A DNA stretch of 64,000 nt, taken from Spirirestis rafaelensis WJT71-NPBG6. GTDB taxonomy: Bacteria > Cyanobacteriota > Cyanobacteriia > Cyanobacteriales > Nostocaceae. Location of the stretch: positions 117,037-181,036 of the forward strand of contig JAHHID010000003.1 of the NCBI GenBank assembly GCA_019359015.1. Direction: 5' to 3'. Made by a program: the position numbers and the translations under genes. The notes beneath the pieces are model-generated. The model saw nothing but the letters and a program-made list of their open reading frames with translations, ran no database searches and was not told the DNA's origin. This document shows positions 25,851 through 35,051 of this stretch, piece after piece (position 1 is the stretch's first letter; each line of letters begins with the position of its first letter).

Positions 25851-26928
25851 TACCACCAGCAGCGCTTTGCTTTGCAAAATCCAAATAAACCTGATACTGT
25901 GTAATTTTTTGCTGAGACAATGCATAATCAGGGCTTGAAGATGGCACAGAATTCATCAAAAATATTGCTTCTCTCCACATACTCTCAACCATCTTCCACT
26001 CATCTTGAGATTCTGCAATCCTAGCTAATTTTGCTGCACTTTTACCTTTGCTAAGTCCTTTGTCAAAAGTATCATCCTCAATAAATTTAGAATTAACTGG
26101 TGTAGCTTCCGAAGACACCGATAATCTAATTTGCTCGGCTAAATTTGCAGTTTGTTGAACTTCTGGTAATTTAGTAAACAAATATATCCACGTAGCAACC
26201 AAAGGAATCAAAATAATAGTAAATATTTTTTTCGGCGATTTACCATGCTTGGCAATAAACCTGAAAAAAGTTGTTTTTTTAGCTGGTAACTCTTCAGTTG
26301 TTTGCACCTGGGTTGAAATGGTTTCATTTCCTATGCTATCAGTTTCAATTTGTGAAGATGTATCCAACTTGGGATTTCCGGCTGTATTATCAACAGAATC
26401 ACCATAAACTAAGCGACACTTAAATAAATAGCCAATTTGGTAAATTAAAGCCGCATTAATCAGCCAGACTACTGCAAATATTGTTTGTATATTTCTGTCA
26501 GTTGAAGTGTAGTTAGTGATGATTTTTTCGTAGCTGAGATTAAATAAAGGTAGAAAAGGCGTGCAAAACAACGTTGCGGCTAAGGTTGAGAGAATAAATA
26601 CAAGCCAGCTATATAAACTTTCCCACCAGCTGATTATTCCTGGAAAAAAGCCTTTGATTTTGCTGATTTTTTCGCCGGGAATTCCGGAAATAAAGCGACC
26701 GAGAAAAAAGTGATGCAAAAAGGCGATCGCGGGAATTGGTAGTATAAGTAACAATATTAGCCAAATAATAAATTGTTCCGGTCTGTTTGACCATCTAGCC
26801 AGATTCAGCAACAATTCACTATTGCGTCTAATAATGTTGACAAAAGCAGTCATTAGCACAGATAACATTAAAGCACTTAACCAGGAATTAGGATAAGGAA
26901 ACCATATAGGCAATCCAAACTTTTTCAT
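25846..26928 (-). CDS. Multipass membrane protein of unknown family (paralogue B)
   Basis: 360 residues from the ATG at 26928 (M-K-K-F-G-L-P-I-W-F-P-Y-P-N-S-W-L), chosen because GGAGG lies nine bases upstream; an in-frame ATG at 26949 precedes that Shine-Dalgarno. It has the same layout as paralogue A: four N-terminal membrane segments, a cytosolic or lumenal linker, a fifth segment near 230-250, and the C-terminal S-Q-D-E-W-K-M-V-E-S-M-W-R-E-A-I domain ending A-A-G-G-K. Divergence from A is substantial in the linker and low in the P-I-P...H-H and P-G-I-I-S-W-W-E motifs, implying conserved function there. Function unknown. Confidence 0.75.
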   Translation of the reverse strand: MKKFGLPIWFPYPNSWLSALMLSVLMTAFVNIIRRNSELLLNLARWSNRPEQFIIWLILLLILPIPAIAFLHHFFLGRFISGIPGEKISKIKGFFPGIISWWESLYSWLVFILSTLAATLFCTPFLPLFNLSYEKIITNYTSTDRNIQTIFAVVWLINAALIYQIGYLFKCRLVYGDSVDNTAGNPKLDTSSQIETDSIGNETISTQVQTTEELPAKKTTFFRFIAKHGKSPKKIFTIILIPLVATWIYLFTKLPEVQQTANLAEQIRLSVSSEATPVNSKFIEDDTFDKGLSKGKSAAKLARIAESQDEWKMVESMWREAIFLMNSVPSSSPDYALSQQKITQYQVYLDFAKQSAAGGK

Positions 26929-26949
26929 CTGACATATCCTCCGCTTCAT

Positions 26950-27193
26950 TTAAATTAATGGTTAGGTAAATTCAAGCGATGCGATCGCACTTTTAGCTTA
27001 GACATCGCCATTTCCACGCCTATTCTGCTGTATCAGAACAAACTAGAAATATCATCTTTCGATTAAATAATACCTCTCGCCCAACAACCAATCAATCGCA
27101 GCTTTCTTTACAATTGCACTCATTCGCCATATCCCATCATCCCGCTTAAAAGTTATGGGAGTGCCACAATTGAGAAAGATAGGTTTGACTGCT
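26950..27193. other. Divergent intergenic region
   Basis: About 240 bases with a HIP1-like ATGCGATCGCAC near 26978. Nothing else supportable; it must hold promoters for paralogue B and mnmH. Confidence 0.35.
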
Positions 27194-28264
27194 ATGACAC
27201 CTTCACCCACATATACCCGAGAGCCTTGGTCTGAATCTTATAGTGAAATAATTGATGTTCGTTCCCCTAACGAATTTGCGGAAGATCACATCCCCAAAGC
27301 AATCAATTTACCAGTGCTGAATGATGACGAACGCGCTCAAGTAGGAACGATATATAAACAAATCAACCCCTTTACTGCGCGTAAAATCGGGGCTGCGTTA
27401 GTATCAAAAAACATCTCCCAGCATCTAACTGAATACTTTGCCACAAAAGATAAAAACTACCGTCCTCTAGTGTACTGTTGGCGCGGTGGACAGCGTTCTG
27501 GTAGCATGGCTTCGGTGCTATCGCAAATTGGTTGGCGAGTCACATTAATCGAAGGTGGTTACAAAACTTATCGCACTTATGTTCGCCAGCAAATCGAACA
27601 TCTGCCACAAAAATTTACTTATCAGGTACTGTGCGGTTTAACTGGTAGTGGTAAAACACGTATCTTACACCAGATGCGCTTAACTCGTGGTGCTCAAGTT
27701 TTAGATTTAGAAGGTTTAGCCAACCATCGCGGTTCTCTGCTAGGGGAAGAATGGCAAGGAAAACTTTCGCCTCAACCTTCACAAAAATACTTTGAATCGT
27801 TGCTATTGGAACAACTGCAAAAATTCAATCCGCATCAGCCAGTGTGGGTAGAATCAGAAAGCCAAAAAATTGGCAATATTTATTTACCCCAATTTTTATG
27901 GCAAAAAATGAAACAGGCTAACTCTATAGAAATTCAAATACCTATAGCTGCTAGAGTGAAGTTTCTTTTAGAAGAATACCCGCATTTGATGGATCATGCT
28001 GATATTTTAAAATGGAAGCTTGAAAAATTTAAGTCTCGCTATGGTTGGGATAAATTATGTCACTGGTATCAGTTGATTGATGCAGGAAATTGGGAATTAT
28101 TTGTGCAGGATATATTGCAATATCACTATGACCCTACCTATAGACAGTCAATAAAACGGGACTTTTCCAAAGCTGACCGCGTGCTATCTATCCCCAATTT
28201 ATCTGATAACAGTATTGATAGTTTATTGGATTCTTTGTTGCCTAACTCTCTAGCATTAACGTGA
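27194..28264 (+). CDS. mnmH: tRNA 2-selenouridine synthase MnmH (SelU)
   Basis: 356 residues from the ATG at 27194; the ATG at 27155 would add 13 residues. The N-terminal rhodanese domain has I-I-D-V-R-S-P-N-E-F-A-E-D-H-I-P and the active-site loop Y-C-W-R-G-G-Q-R-S-G with the essential Cys. The C-terminal P-loop domain has G-L-T-G-S-G-K-T-R-I-L, then L-E-G-L-A-N-H-R-G-S. MnmH replaces sulfur with selenium (or geranylates) at the wobble 2-thiouridine of tRNAs. Its selenophosphate partner gene selD is not in this window, so which reaction operates here cannot be told. Confidence 0.93.
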   Translation: MTPSPTYTREPWSESYSEIIDVRSPNEFAEDHIPKAINLPVLNDDERAQVGTIYKQINPFTARKIGAALVSKNISQHLTEYFATKDKNYRPLVYCWRGGQRSGSMASVLSQIGWRVTLIEGGYKTYRTYVRQQIEHLPQKFTYQVLCGLTGSGKTRILHQMRLTRGAQVLDLEGLANHRGSLLGEEWQGKLSPQPSQKYFESLLLEQLQKFNPHQPVWVESESQKIGNIYLPQFLWQKMKQANSIEIQIPIAARVKFLLEEYPHLMDHADILKWKLEKFKSRYGWDKLCHWYQLIDAGNWELFVQDILQYHYDPTYRQSIKRDFSKADRVLSIPNLSDNSIDSLLDSLLPNSLALT

Positions 28265-28445
28265 CAATTATATTACCCCTTTCTAAAAAGGAGAGGGGTA
28301 TGTATGAAGTTATTTGCATTTATTCAACTTTTTTATTGAATGCGATCTGTACAGAAAACCGCTAAATATAATTTATTGTCAAGTCGCTTCGCTCCATGCC
28401 AATAACTTTTATGTAAATTAGCAGTAGACTATCTTAGGTACAGTT
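28265..28445. other. Intergenic region after mnmH
   Basis: CCCCTTTCTAAAAAGGAGAGGGG at about 28278-28300 is a small imperfect hairpin just after mnmH that may terminate it, although no T-run follows. No gene. Confidence 0.4.
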
Positions 28446-29264
28446 ATGACTTCTGTGGAAGTGTCAGTTGAGGAACGAGTGCTAGTTACTGGTGCTACTG
28501 GTGGAGTCGGGCAACTCGTGGTAGGCGATTTGCTAAAGAAAAACTTTAAAGTTCGTATCCTGACTCGCAATAGTGCAAAAGCCCAAAAGATGTTTGATGA
28601 CAGAGTGGAAATTGCGGTTGGTGACATATGCGACCCGAATACACTCCCAGCAGCAGTGCAGAATGTCACTTACATTATATGTGCTACTGGGACTACTGCC
28701 TTTCCCTCGCAAAGGTGGGAGTTTGACCCAGCCCCTAGCTTAATTGAATGGGTGCAGCTGTTTCTCGACCCCAAATATAGTCAAGCAAAAGCGAAGAATA
28801 GTCCTGCAAAAGTTGATGCACAAGGTGTCAGCAACTTAGTAGCAGCAGCACCCTCTGATCTGAAGCGTTTTGTTTTCGTATCTTCTTGCGGAATACAACG
28901 TAAGGACAAATTTCCTTTTAGCATTCTCAATGCATTCGGCGTACTTGATGCCAAGCAGAAGGGTGAGGAAGCTATCATCAGTTCGGGATTGTCCTACACC
29001 ATTATCCGCCCAGGACGCCTCATCGACGGTCCCTATACCTCATACGACCTCAACACCCTCCTCTTGGCAAAAACAGAAGGCAAGTTTGGTGTAGTATTGG
29101 GTACGGGCGATACACTGTTAGGTGATGCCAGCCGCATTGACGTGGCAACAGCTTGTGTGGAATCCATTCAGAACAATCATTGTGAAAGGAAAGTTTTTGA
29201 TCTGATAAACCAAGGACAAAGACCGTCAGTGATTGACTGGGACACACTTTTTTCCTCTTTATAA
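28446..29264 (+). CDS. Atypical short-chain dehydrogenase, NAD(P)-binding
   Basis: 272 residues. The Rossmann loop V-T-G-A-T-G-G-V-G-Q-L-V (about 14-25) is of the G-x-x-G-x-x-G type. Other landmarks are V-R-I-L-T-R-N (NADP-preferring Arg), G-D-I-C-D-P, F-V-F-V-S-S-C-G, and Y-T-I-I-R-P-G-R-L-I-D-G-P-Y. These are typical of the atypical SDR_a5 group, which includes plastid and cyanobacterial proteins such as Ycf39- and Tic62-like members. The Ser-Tyr-Lys triad of classical SDRs is not obvious, as expected for this group. A longer insertion (F-P-S-Q-R-W-E-F-D-P-A-P) after strand 4 resembles plant chloroplast relatives. The physiological substrate is unknown. Confidence 0.85.
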   Translation: MTSVEVSVEERVLVTGATGGVGQLVVGDLLKKNFKVRILTRNSAKAQKMFDDRVEIAVGDICDPNTLPAAVQNVTYIICATGTTAFPSQRWEFDPAPSLIEWVQLFLDPKYSQAKAKNSPAKVDAQGVSNLVAAAPSDLKRFVFVSSCGIQRKDKFPFSILNAFGVLDAKQKGEEAIISSGLSYTIIRPGRLIDGPYTSYDLNTLLLAKTEGKFGVVLGTGDTLLGDASRIDVATACVESIQNNHCERKVFDLINQGQRPSVIDWDTLFSSL

Positions 29265-29269
29265 GCGTG

Positions 29270-29309
29270 GGTGTGATATCCTGCCAATTTCATAACTAGA
29301 TATCACACC
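29270..29309 (+). terminator. 11-bp perfect inverted repeat after the SDR gene
   Basis: GGTGTGATATC (29270-29280) and GATATCACACC (29299-29309) form a stem with an 18-base loop, five bases after the stop codon. No T-run follows, so it could be a processing/stability hairpin rather than a strict terminator. Confidence 0.55.
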
Positions 29310-29591
29310 TAGATTATGCTGTTAATCAGGTGCGCTGAAGTACTCTGATGCTAAAACTTGGAGGTGAAAAAGCATCGATAAAAAGACGAAAATATTGGTT
29401 AAGTAAAGAGCATTGAAGGTAGTTAAAAATGTTCGTTAAGCAAGGAGTAATACCAAGTTGCGTTCTTATCGTGGTAGTTGAAAGTCCAGCTATATTGCTT
29501 TTTTCGTCGCTTCGGGCTGAGTACTGCCGATGAGATTGCAACTTCTTATAAGCAAAGTATCTCTTCTACCAGCAAAATTAATTTATAATAA
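29310..29591. other. Intergenic region with no recognised feature
   Basis: About 280 bases between convergent genes. I see no gene, repeat or hairpin that I can support. Confidence 0.4.
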
Positions 29592-30452
29592 CTATTTTTG
29601 CTTTTGCTGCGAAGACATAGTAGCGTTATTTGTCGAAGTAGCGGTAGTAATATTAATCATTGGTAGTTTACCATCACCAGTCATCACCATCGGAAACTTA
29701 CCATCCCACTTTTCTATCGCTTGCTTTTGCAAAAATGCTGGGGTTAAAGTTTTTTCTTGTAACTTTTGCGCTTCTGCTTCTCCTTTTGCGCGGTTGATGT
29801 TTGCTTGAGCTTCTTGTGCTGCTTTATCAGCATTAAATTCTGCTTGTCTTGCTTGTTGTTCTGCTATTTGTCTCGCTTCCACAGCTTTGCTAAACTCTTC
29901 CGGAAAAGCGAAATTTACTATAGATACATCATCGACAATTACACCATAAGGCGCTAAACGATTTTGAAGATTTGTATCAATTTCTGCTTTGATTTCTGCT
30001 CTTTCAGTAATAATTTCTTCTGTTGTTTTTTGAGAAATTGCTGCTTTCAAAACTTCGGAAACAGCGGGAGCGATTATTGTTGTAATGACTTGTTGCTCAT
30101 CTCCAATTTTTTGAAAAACTTTATTTACCCGCGTTGGGTCGATGTTCCAGTTAACAGCGATTTCTGCTGTCATTCTCTGGAGGTCTTTGGAAGTAGCATC
30201 AGCTTTAAAACTAGTATTTTGAATGCGAATGCTGATGTTTTTAACTGATGTGGCAATTGGCGTAATCGGGTGGATACCTTCATCAAAAACTCTATCTTGG
30301 ACTTTGCCAAATTGCATGATAACTCCTCGTTCACCTGCATTGACAATGCTAAATGGACGAAAAATAATTGCTAAAACTAATAAAACTATTCCACCCACAA
30401 GGTACAATGCGTGATGATAGTTATTAGTATTATTGTTTCTCAGATTTTCCAT
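29592..30452 (-). CDS. Prohibitin/SPFH-family membrane protein
   Basis: 286 residues. One N-terminal membrane helix (about 15-33) is followed by the SPFH/prohibitin domain: V-N-A-G-E-R-G-V-I-M-Q-F-G-K-V-Q-D-R-V-F-D-E-G-I-H and V-N-K-V-F-Q-K-I-G-D-E-Q-Q-V-I. A long coiled coil (about 180-250, A-R-Q-I-A-E-Q-Q-A-R-Q-A) precedes a Thr/Asn/Ser-rich tail. Prohibitins form ring-shaped membrane scaffolds interacting with proteases such as FtsH; cyanobacteria have several. It is divergent from endonuclease V with a 136-base gap. Confidence 0.93.
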   Translation of the reverse strand: MENLRNNNTNNYHHALYLVGGIVLLVLAIIFRPFSIVNAGERGVIMQFGKVQDRVFDEGIHPITPIATSVKNISIRIQNTSFKADATSKDLQRMTAEIAVNWNIDPTRVNKVFQKIGDEQQVITTIIAPAVSEVLKAAISQKTTEEIITERAEIKAEIDTNLQNRLAPYGVIVDDVSIVNFAFPEEFSKAVEARQIAEQQARQAEFNADKAAQEAQANINRAKGEAEAQKLQEKTLTPAFLQKQAIEKWDGKFPMVMTGDGKLPMINITTATSTNNATMSSQQKQK

Positions 30453-30588
30453 ATTCTTTCTGCTAAGTTGAGCGGGATAGTTTTGCTTTAGTATCAGGCT
30501 AAAAAGATTTTTCCATCAGTAACATCAGTAAAAACACTGTTGCGAGTAATAATTTCGGAAAAAACTTTAAACTCAAACTTATTTAAAC

Positions 30589-31254
30589 ATGAAAATTTCT
30601 CAACGTCATGCTTGGCAATTAACACTAGATGAAGCTATAGCTATCCAAGAACAGCTACAAGCTGAAGTAATTACCGAAGATAAATTTAAAGAACCAGTTC
30701 AGTATGTTGCTGGGGTAGACATGGGTTTTGAAGCAGACGGGACGATTAGTCGCGCAGCAGTAGCGGTATTGAGTTTTCCCGATTTGCAGGTGATCGAAAC
30801 GAGTTTAGCGTATCGTCCGACAACATTTCCTTACATTCCTGGTTTCCTCTCATTTCGGGAAATTCCAGCTGTACTCGACGCTTTAGAAAAGATTACAACA
30901 ATACCAGATATTATTCTCTGTGATGGTCAGGGAATTGCCCACCCTCGCAGATTTGGCATAGCTTGTCATTTGGGTGTACTTGTGGATATACCGACAATTG
31001 GTGTAGCAAAATCTTTGCTGGTTGGTAGGCATGAAATAGTACCAGAAACAAAAGGTAGTTGGCAACCACTTATACATAAGCGTGAAACGATTGGTGCAGT
31101 TTTACGCACGCGTCCCAAAGTAAAACCACTATATATCTCCAGTGGTCATCGCGTCAGTCTACCCACGGCTATTGACTATGTATTGCGCTGCACGCCAAAA
31201 TATCGACTGCCAGAAACTACTCGCATTGCTGATAAATTAGCTTCTAACAGATAA
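30589..31254 (+). CDS. nfi: Endonuclease V (deoxyinosine 3' endonuclease)
   Basis: 221 residues, normal length. Endonuclease V nicks DNA one nucleotide 3' to deaminated bases, chiefly hypoxanthine. The metal-binding acidic residues are present: Asp 44 (A-G-V-D-M-G-F), Glu 91 (S-F-R-E-I-P) and Asp 112 (L-C-D-G-Q-G). The P-Y-I-P strand-separating wedge (81-84) and H-P-R-R-F-G complete the signature. No Shine-Dalgarno is obvious upstream of the ATG. Downstream is the repeat-rich 31.3-31.6 kb stretch. Confidence 0.96.
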   Translation: MKISQRHAWQLTLDEAIAIQEQLQAEVITEDKFKEPVQYVAGVDMGFEADGTISRAAVAVLSFPDLQVIETSLAYRPTTFPYIPGFLSFREIPAVLDALEKITTIPDIILCDGQGIAHPRRFGIACHLGVLVDIPTIGVAKSLLVGRHEIVPETKGSWQPLIHKRETIGAVLRTRPKVKPLYISSGHRVSLPTAIDYVLRCTPKYRLPETTRIADKLASNR

Positions 31255-31600
31255 AGCGATCGCTTTGCCAACGCCAAGGCTGATCGGACTTTAGAAAAGC
31301 AAATATGTCTCCCCGCACAGCGCTAACAGGCTAAAAGCCTGGAGCTATACGGACGAAGGCTGCGGAGGCAGCCTAAAATGCTTTTAGCCGACGTAGGTGG
31401 AGAGAAGTTTGAGCGGAGGTTACGAGCGTTTGTGCAGCGTTGCCGCAGGCATCAAAGCTTCTCTTCTCCTTCAAAGACGCTTCTCTACGAGACGCGGAGC
31501 GAACGCGAACGAGAGGCTTGTCTGCGACACGCACATGCGTTCGCCAACGGAGCTTTGTTTGTATAGCCGCACCTTTCTAAGGTGTCGGGTAATGAATTAT
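31255..31600. repeat. Mosaic of dispersed palindromic repeats (R1 and R2 families)
   Basis: R2-like block at 31326-31385: CAGGCTAAAAGCCTGGAGCTATACGGACG, then the hairpin GGCTGCGGAGGCAGCC. Next is an inverted pair GGAGAGAAGTTTGA (31398-31411) and TCAAAGCTTCTCTTCTCC (31451-31468), then CTACGAGACGCGGAGCGAACGCG. Finally an R1 copy at 31550-31592 carries TTTGTTTGTATAGCCGC and AAGGTGTCGGGTAATG. Open frames across this stretch have no coding character. Confidence 0.7.
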
Positions 31601-32067
31601 TATTTACAATTTGGCAGGGCAATCGCACTTCACTCTAAGCGATCGCAAACTATTCCCCAATCCACAAATAAATTAAAAATCGGATTTTTTGCAACAAAGC
31701 AGACAATATTCGGATTTTTTTGTTATAACATCAATGAATATAAAGAAAGCTTCATACAATCCGGCTCGCAGAACCCACAGTAAAAGCCGTTAATTTTCAA
31801 CTTGACTGAATAGTCTCTGTGCCTTACGCTTTCTCACTTACAGTCTTAAATAAATTAAGTAAAAGTTCCTAATTTTTCGCCTGAGATTTGAATTTACAAA
31901 AATATACAATTATAAAGATTTAATTATATAGCTTTTGTGCATGTCCTTTTGTCTGCCGTATATGAGTATCATTTTTGCTCAATGGCTCAAATCGATTTTG
32001 AAAGCGTCTTTTTCGTAGATGCTGCTAGAACCACCAGAACATAAACCTGTACACGGAAATTTGCCTA
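31601..32067. other. AT-rich intergenic region upstream of the glucosidase gene
   Basis: Contains the near-direct repeat TCGGATTTTTT at about 31680 and 31710 and long AT-rich stretches that probably include a promoter. No gene seen. Confidence 0.4.
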
Positions 32068-34347
32068 ATGACACCGGATAAGCTGACCTTCGCGGATAAA
32101 ATTTCGCTAGACGGAAAAACTTTTGTACATGCAGAACAAATACCTATCCCAGAATGGCCCCGTGTGGTAACAGAAAGACCACAGCCGACACTTACTGTTA
32201 AAGATGATGATTTATTTTTCGTGACCGATAGTATCGGCAATATTTCTGGTTGTTCGCTCAACGACAGCAACCCCAGTATGGGACTGTTTTGCTCTGATAC
32301 CAGATTTCTCAGTCGTTTGGAGTTGCAGATTGAAGGGCGATCGCCTGTTCTCCTCAGCAGTACCGCTGACAAAGGATTTTCACTTTCAGTTTTGTGTACT
32401 AATCCCAAAATTGACGATCGCCTAAATGCCGACACTGTAGGAATTCGCCGCGAACTTGTCCTCAACGGCGCACTATTTGAAGAAATAGAAGTAGCAAATT
32501 ATAGCACAACTAACATCACCTTTGAACTCACTATCAGCTTTGATGCGGATTTTGTCGATTTATTTGAAGTGCGGGGCTATGACAGACAGAAACGCGGTAA
32601 ACTTTTGCGCCTAGTAGACCCAACAATTGAGGAAGCAATACTAACAGGTGATGGCGTTTCTCCGATACAGACAACAGCGACGCCAGAAGTGTTGACACTT
32701 GCCTATCAAGGTCTAGATGCCTCAGTCATGGAATCGCGCATTCAATTCCAGCATCGAATCCCCGATTATTTCAAAGGTTACACAGCGGTTTGGCGGATGG
32801 AATTGGCTTCTCACGAAACCCAAAAACTGGGTTATCGGGTGAATATGTTAACAAACAACAAATCTAGCTCTACTGTTAGTGCCCCTGCCACCTTAGGGCA
32901 AGCAAAAGCTGCTGAGGTGATGGAAGAACAGCACTGGGGACAACAAATTACCCGAATTCGCTCGGATAAAAGCTTGTTTAATCGAGTTATCGAGCGAGCG
33001 GAACAAGATATGTATTTGTTGCGGCAATCTTTTGGTAAGCACAAAACTGTTTCCGCCGGTGTGCCGTGGTTTTCTTCACTGTTTGGGCGGGATTCGCTGA
33101 TTACAGCTTACCAAAGCTTAATGTTAAATCCGCAAATCGCCAAAGAAACTCTTTTTCTCTTAGCCGCGTACCAAGGTAAAAGTGAAGATGATTGGCGTGA
33201 AGAGGAACCAGGTAAGATTTTACACGAGTTGCGATTGGGAGAAATGGCGCGTTGTCAGGAAATTCCCCATACGCCCTACTACGGTACTATTGATGCTACT
33301 CCTCTGTGGCTGATGTTGTATGCTGAATACTACACTTGGACTCACGATCAAGAAACTCTAGAGCAACTTTGGTCACATGCTCTGGCAGCAATGGAGTGGA
33401 TCGATCGCAATATGAAACAAACTAGCTACTTAAGCTACTATTGCAAATCTAAACGCGGTCTTGCTAACCAAGGCTGGAAAGATTCTGGTGACTGCATTGT
33501 AGACCGCAAGGGAGAATTAGCAACCGGACCAATTGCCCTTTGTGAAGTGCAAGCTTACGTCTATGCTGCGAAAATGCGTCTAGCGGAAATTGCTAGGATG
33601 AAAAAGCGGCTTGATTTGGCAGACCGCTGGCAAGAAGAGGCAAGAAACCTGAAGGTTCGTTTCAATCGAGATTTCTGGATGGAAGACGAGGATTTCTGCG
33701 CTCTTGCTTTGGATGGAGAGGGTAAGCATGTAGATAGCATTACATCAAATCCTGGTCATTGTCTGCTTTTAGGAATTTTCACCCCAGAAAAAGCTTACAG
33801 TGTGGCAGAGCGGTTGCGAGCACCGGATATGTTTAATGGTTGGGGCATTCGCACGCTAAGTAGTTTGTCACCAGCTTACAATCCGATGGGCTATCATATT
33901 GGTTCAGTTTGGCCCCACGATAACGCGCTCATTGCAATGGGTTTGCGATCGCTCGGTTTAATCGATCAAGCTTTAGAATTGTACCAAGGCTTGATCGATA
34001 TGACTAGCCAGCAGCCCTACCACCGTCCCCCAGAACTTTTATGCGGCTATGAACGTAACGGTGATAATGCTCCCGTGCAATATCCTGTTGCTTGTACTCC
34101 TCAAGCTTGGGCTACTGGCAGTATCTTTCAATTACTGCAAATGATGGTCAACTTGGTGCCTGATGCTCAAAATAACTGCTTGCGAATAATTGACCCCGCT
34201 TTGCCAGAGTCAATTAATCGTTTGTCGTTCCACAACTTGCGCGTTGGTGCTACCGTTCTCGATTTAGAATTTGAACGCTCTGGTAACACCACTGCTTGTC
34301 GCGTCGCCAAAAAACGCGGTAATCTCCGCGTAGTTATTGAAGCCTAA
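32068..34347 (+). CDS. Amylo-alpha-1,6-glucosidase / glycogen-debranching-type enzyme
   Basis: 759 residues. The N-terminal beta domain (about 45-245; L-T-V-K-D-D-D-L-F-F-V-T-D and G-L-F-C-S-D-T-R-F-L-S-R-L) matches the GDE N-terminal bis-type domain. An (alpha/alpha)6 barrel follows, with G-V-P-W-F-S-S-L-F-G-R-D-S-L-I-T, H-E-L-R-L-G-E-M-A-R, W-K-D-S-G-D and G-W-G-I-R-T-L-S-S. It probably hydrolyses alpha-1,6 or related glucosidic links during glycogen or compatible-solute metabolism; true specificity cannot be read from sequence. The ATG lacks a strong Shine-Dalgarno. It is monocistronic and convergent with the DUF2973 gene. Confidence 0.9.
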   Translation: MTPDKLTFADKISLDGKTFVHAEQIPIPEWPRVVTERPQPTLTVKDDDLFFVTDSIGNISGCSLNDSNPSMGLFCSDTRFLSRLELQIEGRSPVLLSSTADKGFSLSVLCTNPKIDDRLNADTVGIRRELVLNGALFEEIEVANYSTTNITFELTISFDADFVDLFEVRGYDRQKRGKLLRLVDPTIEEAILTGDGVSPIQTTATPEVLTLAYQGLDASVMESRIQFQHRIPDYFKGYTAVWRMELASHETQKLGYRVNMLTNNKSSSTVSAPATLGQAKAAEVMEEQHWGQQITRIRSDKSLFNRVIERAEQDMYLLRQSFGKHKTVSAGVPWFSSLFGRDSLITAYQSLMLNPQIAKETLFLLAAYQGKSEDDWREEEPGKILHELRLGEMARCQEIPHTPYYGTIDATPLWLMLYAEYYTWTHDQETLEQLWSHALAAMEWIDRNMKQTSYLSYYCKSKRGLANQGWKDSGDCIVDRKGELATGPIALCEVQAYVYAAKMRLAEIARMKKRLDLADRWQEEARNLKVRFNRDFWMEDEDFCALALDGEGKHVDSITSNPGHCLLLGIFTPEKAYSVAERLRAPDMFNGWGIRTLSSLSPAYNPMGYHIGSVWPHDNALIAMGLRSLGLIDQALELYQGLIDMTSQQPYHRPPELLCGYERNGDNAPVQYPVACTPQAWATGSIFQLLQMMVNLVPDAQNNCLRIIDPALPESINRLSFHNLRVGATVLDLEFERSGNTTACRVAKKRGNLRVVIEA

Positions 34348-34361
34348 TTTAGTTAGGAATT

Positions 34362-34402
34362 ATGAGTTATGAGTTAGTTTTAAACATTAACTCATAACTC
34401 AT
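34362..34402. terminator. STRR-based inverted repeat between convergent genes
   Basis: ATGAGTTATGAGTTA (34362-34376) pairs with TAACTCATAACTCAT (34388-34402) perfectly. It is placed midway between two convergent stop codons, so a heptamer repeat may be serving as a bidirectional transcript end. Confidence 0.55.
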
Positions 34403-34422
34403 CATTGGTAAGTCTTAACTTT

Positions 34423-34740
34423 CTAACCTTCCTCCTTCTCACTCTTGTGTCCTGGGGAAGCTTCATAAAGAGCATCTAATTGCTGACGAGCATCTTCAAC
34501 ATTGACTGAACGCATTACCAATAAAGGTTCTTTAATTAAATTTCCGGAACTATCTAATAATTCGGGATGAGGTATAAATTGTTTTCTTGATGACATATAT
34601 GCGGAGTTTCCCTGCCCCATTGACGACCTGGAATAAGTCCGGTCTGTGTCAAAACAGAACATCATCAGGTTGCGAATTAAGTTGCCAACGGCTATAAAAG
34701 CAAGGATAGTAAAAGCAAGAATGTAAAGTAAGTGTAACAT
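34423..34740 (-). CDS. DUF2973 family membrane protein
   Basis: 105 residues. The single N-terminal transmembrane helix (M-L-H-L-L-Y-I-L-A-F-T-I-L-A-F-I-A-V-G-N-L-I-R-N-L) is the hallmark of DUF2973, a cyanobacterial family. The remainder is polar, with H-P-E-L-L-D-S-S-G and a C-terminal Lys/Glu stretch. TCCTCC-type sequence (GGAGGAAAAACCG on the minus strand) precedes the ATG. It is downstream of the DUF2605 gene on the same strand, a pairing I recall as common in cyanobacteria, but here with a 310-base gap. Function unknown. Confidence 0.85.
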   Translation of the reverse strand: MLHLLYILAFTILAFIAVGNLIRNLMMFCFDTDRTYSRSSMGQGNSAYMSSRKQFIPHPELLDSSGNLIKEPLLVMRSVNVEDARQQLDALYEASPGHKSEKEEG

Positions 34741-35051
34741 CGGTTTTTCCTCCAGGTGCAGCGGTTTTAAAATCTTATACTGTCATTTTGGCTGGGAAAA
34801 CCCCAGCCTTACTCTATTGCTTCGCTTTGCCGATACCGTTACTACTGGCTAAAGCGAATATTTAACGCACATAAGTAAGTGTATGCCTATGTCAATGTGA
34901 GAAAATTTTTTAACTCTTAGTCAATCTTAAGTCTCATAAAATACAATATTTTCTTAATTCAAAGCATTTGAACAATTTTGTAGTATCTCTTCGACTTATA
35001 TACCGTTTTGCTATTGCCAAGCAGTTTAGCAAAATTTTAATGTCAAAAACA
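34741..35051. other. Gap between DUF2605 and DUF2973 genes, with hairpin
   Basis: GGCTGGGAAAACCCCAGCC at about 34790-34808 is a compact hairpin about 50 bases upstream of the DUF2973 gene, in its 5' leader. The rest is AT-rich. No gene. Confidence 0.5.

Noticed and set aside
31378..31783. ORFs over the 31.4-31.8 kb region
   Set aside because: They translate palindromic repeats and have no coding character or start signal.
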